Notes under the pieces: model-generated
What the model was told of the DNA's origin: nothing
The model's database searches: none
Seen by the model: only the letters and a program-made list of their open reading frames with translations
From: Pirellulales bacterium
GTDB taxonomy: Bacteria > Planctomycetota > Planctomycetia > Pirellulales > Lacipirellulaceae
Reading direction: 5' to 3'
Length of the DNA stretch: 36,706 bases
NCBI GenBank assembly: GCA_025935855.1
Contig: JAICUM010000003.1
Coordinates: 1 to 36,706, forward strand
Shown: positions 15,649 through 24,800 of the stretch, piece after piece
Layout of the letters: each line of letters opens with the position of its first letter
How positions within the stretch are numbered: position 1 is the stretch's first letter
Program-made: the position numbers and the translations under genes

Positions 15649-16602
15649 TCAGCGTGTGGACGGGGCGGGCCCGTTGTCGGCAGGCGTGGCGTCGCCGTTG
15701 GGATCGAGCGTTATCCGCAATCGGTCGGCGGAAATGGCCGCGTAGGGCGTCGTCGGGTAAGCCGGCTCCGGCGTGGGCGTCGTTGCTGGCGCCAATTCGG
15801 AAGCCGGCGCCGCCGCCACCGGCGTGTTGTCGCCCACCTCCGTCGGCTTGGGCAGCGTGCTCTCGGGCGTCGCGGGCTGCTCCAGTTTTTCCGCGGAACT
15901 GTTGTCTTGATGCGCCAAGGGCGCCGTGGGCACGGATGCGTCGGTCGCTGGAACCGCCTTCGGCAACAGCCGGGCCGACCAAGAGAATTGTGACAGGTCT
16001 TCCGTCGGCGAGAGGCCGGCAGGCTGATTTAACGTCAACGGCGCCGCCGCTTCTTGGTCCGGCCACAAGCGAATCTGAGCCGACTTGTTCGCCGGCGAGG
16101 AAACGGATCGAGGCCCAAATGTAAGCCACGAGAGGACGGCGACCGCCGTGATGAGGGCCGCGGTCGTAGCCAATCCGGCATGAGGCGCCAGCGCCGCATG
16201 GAGTTGAAATAATCGGGCGGCGACCGTCACTTTCTCGCTCGCAAATGCTGGACTGTGCGGCGGCGCGATGGCTTCGATTGGCATTTCCGCGACTGAGTCA
16301 ATGCGCCATCGCCGCGAAGGCTCCGCCTGCGAATTCACCGTGGCCGCTGAGGAGCACAACTCGTCGCCAGCGCGGCGCAACGCGGCGACGCGTGCATAGC
16401 GCGGCGGAGCAACGACGGACTCCCCAGGTTGAACGCCAGGATCGAGCCGATAATTCGCCCCGGTGTACGCGTCGTGACTCTCGACCGAGGCGTCGATCCA
16501 CGGCAGCGTCGCGAGGATCGGCCACTCCGTAGTCGCGGACTCGATGGACGGCGCCGATCCAGCAGCAACAGGGCCGGCGGCGAGCGGTTGACGATTCACC
16601 AT
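15649..16602 (-). CDS. Single-pass membrane protein with Pro/Ala/Thr-rich C-terminus, unknown function
   Basis: I do not recognise this gene. An upstream TTG (16638) is possible, but the ATG at 16602 gives 317 residues. The N-terminal 140 residues are hydrophilic, with no signal peptide. A single transmembrane segment follows at about 144-163 (LATTAALITAVAVLSWLTF). The rest is a low-complexity Ala/Pro/Thr/Glu region ending in a short conserved-looking piece (YAAISADRLRITLDPNG). The layout is that of a type II membrane protein with a periplasmic tail. It is the first gene of a likely three-gene operon with the ParA/CpsD-like and ExeA-like genes, reminiscent of polysaccharide co-polymerase or GspB-type partners of such ATPases. 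This role is inference only. Confidence 0.75.
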   Translation of the reverse strand: MVNRQPLAAGPVAAGSAPSIESATTEWPILATLPWIDASVESHDAYTGANYRLDPGVQPGESVVAPPRYARVAALRRAGDELCSSAATVNSQAEPSRRWRIDSVAEMPIEAIAPPHSPAFASEKVTVAARLFQLHAALAPHAGLATTAALITAVAVLSWLTFGPRSVSSPANKSAQIRLWPDQEAAAPLTLNQPAGLSPTEDLSQFSWSARLLPKAVPATDASVPTAPLAHQDNSSAEKLEQPATPESTLPKPTEVGDNTPVAAAPASELAPATTPTPEPAYPTTPYAAISADRLRITLDPNGDATPADNGPAPSTR

Positions 16603-16775
16603 GCTGTCTGTGCTCGCGGAGCCGAACCTTGCTAGCAACGAGGATGCTCGGGGCGGAGAATCGCCCCTCTCACGTATCGGAAGCGGTTGCGACGATCTTG
16701 AGGGTCACCGCGATTGCGCGAAGGGTCGCGAGAAACTCGGGAGTAAGCTCCGCGGCTAGATGAAGGCCGTTGCCA

Positions 16776-19700
16776 TCACTGCTGGCTTAAAGTGGCGGGC
16801 GCTTTCCAATCGAGCGCCGGCCACAGCAGCGTACGACCGTCCCGGCCGCTGGTGAGCGCCGCGCGGCCGTCAGGCGAGAAGCTTACCGAGGTCACCTCCT
16901 CGGCATGTCCGGCCAGCGTAATGATTTCTTTGCCGGTCGCGGCGTCCCACAGCTTCGCGGAATTGTCCTCGCTGCCGGTGATCGCGCGGGCATTGTCAGC
17001 CGATAGGGCGACGCTTGTTAGCGCGGCTGTGTGACCCTTGAGCGTCTGCAAAGCCTTGCCCGTCGCCGCGTCCCACACGATAGCCGTGTTGTCCTCGCTG
17101 CCGGTAATGATCCGCGAGCCGTCGCGTGAAAAAGCGCCCGATCGCACCGCCCATTCATGGCCGGTGAGCGTGAGCAAGACGTTGCCGGTTTTCGCATCCA
17201 CGACGTTCGCCGTCTTGTCGCTCGATACGGTGAGAATCCGCGAGCCGTCCGGCGAGAAGCACGCCTGCAGCACGCCGCCCTTGTGATGCTTCAGCACCGG
17301 CTCGAGCGGAGCGCCGTCCGCCGCGTCGAACAGGCGGGCCGTGCCGTCGTCACTCGCCGTAAGAATCCGCGAGCCGTCCCGCGAATAGCAAACGCTGTTG
17401 ATATAGCCCGAGTGAATGTTGTCGAGCTTCACCAGCACCTTGCCGGTGGCGACGTCCCAGATTTTGGCCGAGCGATCCCAGCTTCCCGTGACGATGCGTT
17501 TTCCGTCGGGCGAAATGTCGGCCGAAGCGACCACGCCGTGCGGGCTGAAGCGCACGGCGAGTTTGCGCGTAACGATGTCGTACAACCGGGCGTCGTTGCC
17601 GCCGATGACCAGCAACCGCTCGCCGACGGGTGCGAAGCGGGCCGCCCACACGATGCCGCCGCGGCCGCCCATGTCGAGCCAGGACTGCGGTTGGCCCTTG
17701 TCGTTCGCGATGGTGATTTCCTGGCCGGCGTCCAAATTCCACAGCTGCACCGTGCCGTCAGCGGCGCACGCCGCTGTGGCGAGCCGGCCGTCGGCGGAGA
17801 GGTCGATTGAGGTGAAGGCGAGGTCTTTTTTGCGTGGCTCGAGCGTTCGCAGCAACCGAGCGTCGGCGAGCGACCACAGCCGCAGTTTGCCGTCGTCGCA
17901 GCAAGTGAGCCCGAGCCGCCCGTCTGCGGACACGGCCAGATCGGCGACATAATCGGGATGCCGCAGTAAACCCGCTGGGATTTCCTGGCCGGTCGCCACG
18001 TCCCACTGACCGCAGGTGTTATCGCCGCTGGCCGTCACAAGCCGCGCCCCGCGATTGATGAAGTGCATCGCCGTGATTGTGCGGCTATGACCCCGCAACA
18101 CCGGGCCGGCGGTCCACTTGTTCGTCGCCGCATCGAGCCGCCACAGCCGGACGAAGCCGCGGTCGCCGCCGCTGGCGAGCAGCGTTCCGCCGGGGCCGAA
18201 ACGCAACGACGTGACCTCGGCTGCATGCCCGGTGAGCGCCGCCACTTTCGCTCCGTTGGCGGCGTCCCAGATCTGCACTTCATTGCCGCCGCCGCCAGTG
18301 GCGATGAGCTTTCCATCGTCCGAAACGTCGAGGGCCGCCGTTCGGCCGGTATTTTCCAGGTGCGAAAGCTCCGTGCCGGCCGCCACATCCCACATCCGCA
18401 CGGTGCCATCGCCGGCGCCCGTGGCCAGCCGCGTGCCATCGGCGAAGAACACCGCGGACGAGGCGAGGAAGTCGTGCCCCTCGTGGAACCACTGCTGGCG
18501 GGCCAGCGTCGCGGCGTCCCATAGCGAGGCCGTGCGATCGTGGCTGGCGGTCACAATTTCCTTACCGTCCCGCGAGAAGCGCGCCGACAGGACAGAGTCA
18601 GGGATCTCATTGTGGTCCACTGCCAGCGCTAGCGTTTCACTATGGCCCGCCGGGTTCCAGAGTTTGATTTGTGCGTCGCGGCCACCCGAGAGGATCCACG
18701 CGCCTTCGGGAGAATAGGCGACGCTGTTGACGTGGCTGGCGTGGCCGCGCAGCTGCCTGAGCTCTTTGCCGCTCGCGACGTCCGACAGGACGACCATGTT
18801 GTCCTGTCCGCCGCTGGCCAGGCTCTTGCCATCCGGAGAGAACGCGATCGTGCGCACCGGGCCGCGATGGCCGGCCAGTGCCGTGAATGGCACGGGCGCC
18901 TCGGGCTCCTTGTCCAGCCGGCGCTCAATATCCACGGGACGCGTTTCTTCCAGGTTCCAGATGAGCACTCGCCCGTCGTACCCCGCTGAGGCGATGTGCA
19001 GGCCGTCGGGCGCGAATTTCGCCGCGTACACCGGCCCGTGGTGTTGCGTGAACTCGGTTTCGTTGACGAACTCCTCGGGCGGCAAGTTCTTCGCCGCCTC
19101 GCGCAGGGCGGCCCCGCGGCTGTTTTTCGCGATCGAGGCGCGGAGCCAAACGATGGCTTTGCCGTCCTGCCCGGCGGTGACGATGCGATTGCCGTCGGGC
19201 GAGAATTCCGCCGACCACACCCACCAGCTATGGCCACGGAGGATTTGGGTCGTCTGGCGCGTGGCAAGGTTCCACAAGCGAGCGGTTTGATCGTAGCCGC
19301 ACGTGACGAGCCACTGGCCATCCGGCGAGAAACGAACGCTTAACACGCCGTCGGTGTGGCCATCGAGCGGCGCCATGAGCGCACCGTCGGCGGTGCGATA
19401 AATGTGAACGCTGCCGTCACTTCCGCCGGCGGCGAGGCGCTCGCCGCGCGGATCGTACCCCACTGAGTACACATACTGAGCTTGCGACAACTCGCGTTCG
19501 GGCTTGCCGGTTTGCAGATTCCAGATCGAAGCCTTGCCGGCGCGATCGCCGATGGCGAAGTGCATGCCGTCCGGTGAAAACGCGACTGCCTCAACCGGCG
19601 CGGCGTTCTTCCAGGACTTATCGGCGAGGTTGCACAGGTAATTCAGCCGGCCCCATTCCCAGTTCCGCAAACTCGGCGGGCACTCGGCCAGCAGCTCCGC

Positions 19701-21752
19701 GGCGCGGTCGAAGGCATTCTCGTCGATCTTGGTTTTGGTCAAGCCAATGCGGGCGATGTACGCGGAGTACTCTTCGGCTTTCTTGGATTCGTTGGCCAGG
19801 TCGCGCTGCTTGGTGGCCTCAACAGTTTGCGCGTCGGCGATGTTTTTCTGCTTCACGGCCTCGACCAGATTGGTCTTCGCCTCGCCTTCAGCCTTGGTGG
19901 CGCGATCCCGTTGCTGCTCAGCAGTATTCTTTTGAGCCAATGCTTCCTGGCGTGCGGTTTCCGCTTCCTTAAAGTTCTTATTCGCCTCTCCCTCGGCCAC
20001 GACCGCGCGATCGCGCTGCACGACGGCCTCGTTGCGTTCCTTGCGCACGGCGGCGAACGCCACCGACACGACGACGATGACGGAAGCCACGAGCGCGGCG
20101 ACGGCTCCTTTCAAGACACGGATGCGACGCTTGCGCGATTCACGCTCGCGGCGGCCGGCCTCGAGCATCGCGAGCAGCTCGCGATGCTCCGCGACCGCGG
20201 AGTCCAGCAGCGACGCCCCCAGATCGAAATCGCCCTTGTCGAGCGCCAGCTTGGCGTATTCAATTCGCGCGGTCGAAAGCAGCGCGGTCGCCCGCGGGTT
20301 CTCCGGCCACAAGGCGAGCGACTCTTCCAGACCATACATCACGCGAGCGTACAGCTCGTAATCCTGCCGCTCCTTCGCCAAGAGCATATTCCGCTGGGCA
20401 TGCTCGACCAGTTGAATGCTCTGCGAATGCGACTGATACTCGCGCACGGCCCGCTGGAAGGCCGGCACGCTTTCGTGCCGATCCTCGGCCTCGGTGGCCA
20501 TCGCCTTCTTGGCAATCTCGAACAGCTCGCCGGAAACGCCTTCGGCCGGCTGAATTTGGTTCTTCGCGGCGGCGAAGAGGCAGGCCATCACCGTCTTGCC
20601 GGAGTGCGGCGGCCTGCCGGCCAGGATTTCATACAGGATGGCGCCGAGCAGGTAGACGTCGCTGGCCTTTGTGATCTTCTCCAGCGGCCCGGTGGCCATC
20701 TCCGGCGCCATGTAGGCCGGCGTGCCGCCCATCGCGTCCGACTGGCTGACGGATGCGGCATTGGGGAATTCGGGGCTCACGCGCGCCAGTCCCCAGTCCA
20801 TTACCAGCACTTCGCCGAAGTCGCCCAGCATGACGTTCTCGGGCTTCAAGTCGCGATGGATCACGCCGTTCACATGGGCGAACGCCACCGCGTCCGCCAC
20901 GCGCAGCAGAATCGTCAGATTGTCGTCCAGCGATTTCTGCTTGAGGACCTTGTTCCACGGCGTCCCTTTGACGCGCTTCATTGAGTAGAAGAGCGCGCCT
21001 TGGTTATCGGCGCCAAGGTCGTAAATCGGGACGATGTTCGGGTGGTCGAGCTCGCCGGTGACCACCGCTTCGGAGATGAACTTGTCGCGCTGGGCCACGT
21101 TTTTGTGGTCGCCGTCCTTGAGCATCTTCAGGGCGACTGTCCGCGCGATCGACGATTGCCGGGCCGCGTACACGACGCCCATGCCGCCTTCGCCGATGAT
21201 GTTCAAGAGCTCGTAGTCCGGCGCGTCGGCGGGCGACGTGCTCGGCGATGTCACGGCTCCGGTCGGCACCACTTGCCGTGACTTGACCACCAGCGAAGAG
21301 CTGGTCATGAAGGAACCGCGGATGGTTTCCTTCTGCTTGATCGTCGCTCGCGAGTCCGTCGCCGCGGATCCCGCGATATTCCCCTCCCAGTGCGAGGTGA
21401 GCATGCTTTCGTCGATTTCCTTGCTTCCGCCGAGGAACTCGATCGTTTGCTCGGCGCTGAAATCGACCGTCAGCGGCTGAATCGATGGACCGTCGAACGA
21501 CGACCGGCTTTGGCTCAGCTCCAGCGAGGCGAGCGTCTCCTGATCGACCGAGTGGCCCGCGGTGTCTCCGGCGGGGAGTTCGATCGTAACTTCGTTCGGC
21601 GGATACTCCTCGATCGTGTTGGCCGTCGGGAAGCGAACGTCCGCGATCGTGCGCTGGGGAAGCTGCCGCCATACGGCCCCGCACGAGGGGCAGCGGGCCG
21701 CTGTGCGAGAGGCTTCGTCAAGCTCGTGTTGGCAACTAGGACAAGCAGCCAT
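16776..21752 (-). CDS. Giant membrane Ser/Thr protein kinase with 21 WD40 repeats
   Basis: The 1658-residue protein has, in order: a zinc ribbon (CPSC and CPSC within residues 1-25), a disordered Ser/Thr-rich linker, a Hanks-type kinase domain (about 180-440), an alpha-helical region, one transmembrane helix (about 549-568), a coiled coil rich in Glu/Lys/Ala (570-665), and from about 715 to the end 21 WD40 repeats. Kinase residues are present: GEGGMG loop at 187-192, Lys209 (VALKM), HRDLKPEN from His299, and DWG at 319-321 in place of DFG. Counting SPDG-type blades gives 21, which would build three seven-bladed propellers outside the membrane. It likely reads an envelope signal or scaffold through the propellers. 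It lies 92 bp downstream of the giant PKD gene on the same strand; its ligand is unknown. Confidence 0.95.
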   Translation of the reverse strand: MAACPSCQHELDEASRTAARCPSCGAVWRQLPQRTIADVRFPTANTIEEYPPNEVTIELPAGDTAGHSVDQETLASLELSQSRSSFDGPSIQPLTVDFSAEQTIEFLGGSKEIDESMLTSHWEGNIAGSAATDSRATIKQKETIRGSFMTSSSLVVKSRQVVPTGAVTSPSTSPADAPDYELLNIIGEGGMGVVYAARQSSIARTVALKMLKDGDHKNVAQRDKFISEAVVTGELDHPNIVPIYDLGADNQGALFYSMKRVKGTPWNKVLKQKSLDDNLTILLRVADAVAFAHVNGVIHRDLKPENVMLGDFGEVLVMDWGLARVSPEFPNAASVSQSDAMGGTPAYMAPEMATGPLEKITKASDVYLLGAILYEILAGRPPHSGKTVMACLFAAAKNQIQPAEGVSGELFEIAKKAMATEAEDRHESVPAFQRAVREYQSHSQSIQLVEHAQRNMLLAKERQDYELYARVMYGLEESLALWPENPRATALLSTARIEYAKLALDKGDFDLGASLLDSAVAEHRELLAMLEAGRRERESRKRRIRVLKGAVAALVASVIVVVSVAFAAVRKERNEAVVQRDRAVVAEGEANKNFKEAETARQEALAQKNTAEQQRDRATKAEGEAKTNLVEAVKQKNIADAQTVEATKQRDLANESKKAEEYSAYIARIGLTKTKIDENAFDRAAELLAECPPSLRNWEWGRLNYLCNLADKSWKNAAPVEAVAFSPDGMHFAIGDRAGKASIWNLQTGKPERELSQAQYVYSVGYDPRGERLAAGGSDGSVHIYRTADGALMAPLDGHTDGVLSVRFSPDGQWLVTCGYDQTARLWNLATRQTTQILRGHSWWVWSAEFSPDGNRIVTAGQDGKAIVWLRASIAKNSRGAALREAAKNLPPEEFVNETEFTQHHGPVYAAKFAPDGLHIASAGYDGRVLIWNLEETRPVDIERRLDKEPEAPVPFTALAGHRGPVRTIAFSPDGKSLASGGQDNMVVLSDVASGKELRQLRGHASHVNSVAYSPEGAWILSGGRDAQIKLWNPAGHSETLALAVDHNEIPDSVLSARFSRDGKEIVTASHDRTASLWDAATLARQQWFHEGHDFLASSAVFFADGTRLATGAGDGTVRMWDVAAGTELSHLENTGRTAALDVSDDGKLIATGGGGNEVQIWDAANGAKVAALTGHAAEVTSLRFGPGGTLLASGGDRGFVRLWRLDAATNKWTAGPVLRGHSRTITAMHFINRGARLVTASGDNTCGQWDVATGQEIPAGLLRHPDYVADLAVSADGRLGLTCCDDGKLRLWSLADARLLRTLEPRKKDLAFTSIDLSADGRLATAACAADGTVQLWNLDAGQEITIANDKGQPQSWLDMGGRGGIVWAARFAPVGERLLVIGGNDARLYDIVTRKLAVRFSPHGVVASADISPDGKRIVTGSWDRSAKIWDVATGKVLVKLDNIHSGYINSVCYSRDGSRILTASDDGTARLFDAADGAPLEPVLKHHKGGVLQACFSPDGSRILTVSSDKTANVVDAKTGNVLLTLTGHEWAVRSGAFSRDGSRIITGSEDNTAIVWDAATGKALQTLKGHTAALTSVALSADNARAITGSEDNSAKLWDAATGKEIITLAGHAEEVTSVSFSPDGRAALTSGRDGRTLLWPALDWKAPATLSQQ

Positions 21753-21844
21753 GAAAGTTTCGCATCAGTGCGAGCAGCGGGGCAAGGATTCTATTGTAAT
21801 CGAGACAAGCAGCGCTCGCCGCCACGCGGTCCGGGATGCGGCAT

Positions 21845-24800
21845 TTACCGAGGTTTCTTGCGAGAACGCCCTCGCGCCGCCCGCAGCCGCTTCCACTGGC
21901 TCGGCTTGGCCGCGGCCAGCGTCTTGTCGAGCTGCCGTTGCCAATCGCGGCCGGCGCCGGATAGCGCCAGCGCCGCGCCGGCCAGCGCCGCGCGGTGATA
22001 AATCGTGCTGGACGAGCGCATCCGGGGCGACCCCTGGATCGCGTCATCGACGGAATTGGTTCCACTTACGGCGTCAATCGCAGACGTGGCGGCCGGAACC
22101 GGCTCATTGATCGGCGAAATCGGTTGGATATTTTTTGCGGCGGCCTTGTTCGCGCCGGCATCGTTTGGATTCGCGTCGGTCGGCGGCTTCAGCTCCGCGG
22201 CCGGCTTCGCATCTTCCGTCGGCGGCTTGTCGCGGCCGCCTTCGCTGTCGTCGCCCGGGTCGACCAACTTGCCGTTGCGAACAACCACCTCGATCACCAG
22301 CCGGCTTTTGTTATTCTCAGGCTGCACGAGGTAAATCGCATAATGGTTGTCCGGCAGATTGCGGAACAGCCCCGGCAAGTTTTTCATCACCTCGGGCCGC
22401 AGGCGATAGCCCTCGCTCATCGTGCCGTCGGGATTGATGACCCGCAGCTCGAAGTACCGCTCGCCGGCGGCTTGCGATTCGCCCGCCGAGCCGCGCACAT
22501 CATTCGGCGCCAGGGTCGCGAGGCGCGTGTCTTGCGTCGTCAGCACTGGCGGCGAGGCGGGCCGCTCAGGGAACGTCAGCACCGCGACCGCCGGCGTCAA
22601 ATCAATGCGGATGAACTGGTTACCGATGCCCGGGTTCTTCAGATCGCGATCGACCGGATTGCTCTGGCCCGATTCATCGGGCGGCGCGACCACGGTTTGC
22701 GGCTGCGGAAAGTCGTCGTCATGAATGCGAACGACGATGGGAATGGTCGCCGATGGGTGAAGCGGATCAGGAGCCTCGGTATAGGTGTGCGTGGCCGTGA
22801 ACATGTGCAGACCGGATGTTGCCGCCGCCGGCGTCACGGTGAACGTTTCCTCGTGCGGCCCTTTGTTGTCGCCCCAATCGACAAACAGCTTGTACGTGTC
22901 GCGGCCGGGATCGGTAAACGTGCCGGTGATCGTCGTTTGGCCCTTGGTGTTCACGTCGGTGGCGAAGAACGTAGCGTCGCTCAGCGTTGGGCTGACGTTC
23001 TTCACATCGACGCTCAGCGTTTTCACGGTGACGCCGCCGTCGTCGTCGCGGATGGTGATGGTGACTGTGTAAACGCCGTTATCGACATAGGTGTGCTGGG
23101 CGTCGAACGAGCCGGCTGTGAGTACGCCCGGGCTGCCGAAGACATCGGTTGTCGGCACGCCGTTCTGCTCGACCGGATCGTCGCCCGGCTGGAACCGCGG
23201 CTGGTCGCCCCAGTTGATCGTGTAAGTAAACGTTTCCTGGGTCTGGCCGCCGTTCGTGACGTTCCCCGCGTTGAGCGGATTGTCGAAGCCGGGGTCGGTG
23301 AACTGCGAGATGTTCAGCACCACCAACTGGCTGCCTTCATGAATCGTCTGGTCGGCCGCCACTTGAACGGTCGGCGCCACGTTGTTCACCGTGATCGTCA
23401 ACGTGCGGGAATCGACTGGACCATCGTCGTCCGAGAGCTTCACCGTGACGGTGTAGACGCCGTTGTCCGCATAGGTATGCGGCGCGTGGTCGAAGTCGGC
23501 GGTGGTCGGCACGCCAGGCGAGCCGCTGACACGATTGACGGTGGTCACCGGCGTGAGGGCCGTGCCGTCGCCCCAGTCGATCGTGACGCCCGCGAAGGTT
23601 TCCTCGAACTCGCCGCCGTTGGACGCGTTGCCGGCGTTCAGCGGATTGTCGAACCCCGGATCCTCAATCCGCACGCCAAGCCCCGCGAGGGTGAACGCCT
23701 GGCCTTCGTCCCGCACCAGTCCTGACGTGCCTGTGAGCGTCGGATCGACGTTCAGCACCGTCACGGTGAACGTCTGCTGGTGCTGCCCGCCATCGTCGTC
23801 GAACACCGTCACCGCGACGGTGTACGTGCCGTTGTCGGCGTAGGTGTGCGAGCCGTCGAACGACCCGGCGGTCAGGACGCCAACGCTGCCATGCACATCG
23901 ATCGTGGCATCGCCGGTGTTCGCCGCCGTGCCGTCGCCCCAATCGGTGCTGAAGGTAAACGTCTCGACGGTCTCGCCGCCGTTGGACGCGTTGCCGGCGT
24001 TGAGCGGGTTGTCAAAGCCTGGATCGGTAAACGTCCCAATGTTCGTGAGCGAGAGCAGGCTGCCTTCGTCAATCGTCTGGCTGCCGACAACCGAAAGCGC
24101 CGGACTGACGTTCAAGACGTTGACCGTAAACGTCGTCTGATCCTGCCCGCCGTCGTCGTCAAAAACCGTGACGGTGACGGTGTAATTGCCGTTATCGGCG
24201 TAAGTGTGGGAGCCGTCGAACGAACCGGCGGTGAGCGTCCCCGGGCTGCCGTGTACGTCAATCGTCCCATTGCCGGAATCAGTCGCCGTTCCGTCGCCCC
24301 AATTCACGGTGAACGTAAACGTCTCGACCGTTTCGCCGCCGTTCGCCGCGTTGCCGGCGTTCAGTGGATTGTCGAACCCGGGATCGGTGAACGAACCGAT
24401 GTTCGTCAGCGTGAGCAAACTACCTTCATTGATGGTCTGATTGACCGGGGCCGACAGCAAAGGCGCGACATTCAGCACCGATACTTGAAACGTCTTCGCG
24501 TCGCTGCCGCCATCATCGTCGAAGACCTTGACAGTTACGGTATACGTGCCGTTGTCAGCATAAGTGTGCGAGCCGTCGAACGAGCCCGCCGTCAGCACAC
24601 CCGGACTTCCAATCACGTCAACGGTTGCATTGCCGGCGTCAGTGCTCGTACCGTCTCCCCAGTTGACCGTGAAAGTGAACGTCTCCACCGTTTCGCCGCC
24701 GTTGTTTGGATCGAGCGTGTTCAGCGGATTGTCGAAGCCCGGATCGGTAAACGTCCCAATGTTGGTCAGCGATAGCAGCGATCCTTCGTTGATCGTCTGA

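Noticed and set aside
16640-16670. Small ggggcg/cgcccc hairpin upstream of the membrane-protein gene
   Set aside because: A six-base stem with no U-run or second copy in the window; too weak to call a regulatory site or terminator.
19827-20984. 385-aa plus-strand ORF antisense to the kinase domain
   Set aside because: The kinase motifs (GEGGMG, HRDLKPEN, DWG) are on the minus strand; this frame is the complement.
21845-21900. LPXTG or PEP-CTERM type sorting signal at the end of the PKD protein
   Set aside because: There is a hydrophobic AALAGAALAL stretch followed by basic residues, but no LPXTG or PEP motif, and about 40 residues follow it, so a named sorting class is not supported.
21995-23725. 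576-aa plus-strand ORF antisense to the PKD gene
   Set aside because: Its apparent repeats are the mirror of the PKD repeats; no start signal or domain of its own.
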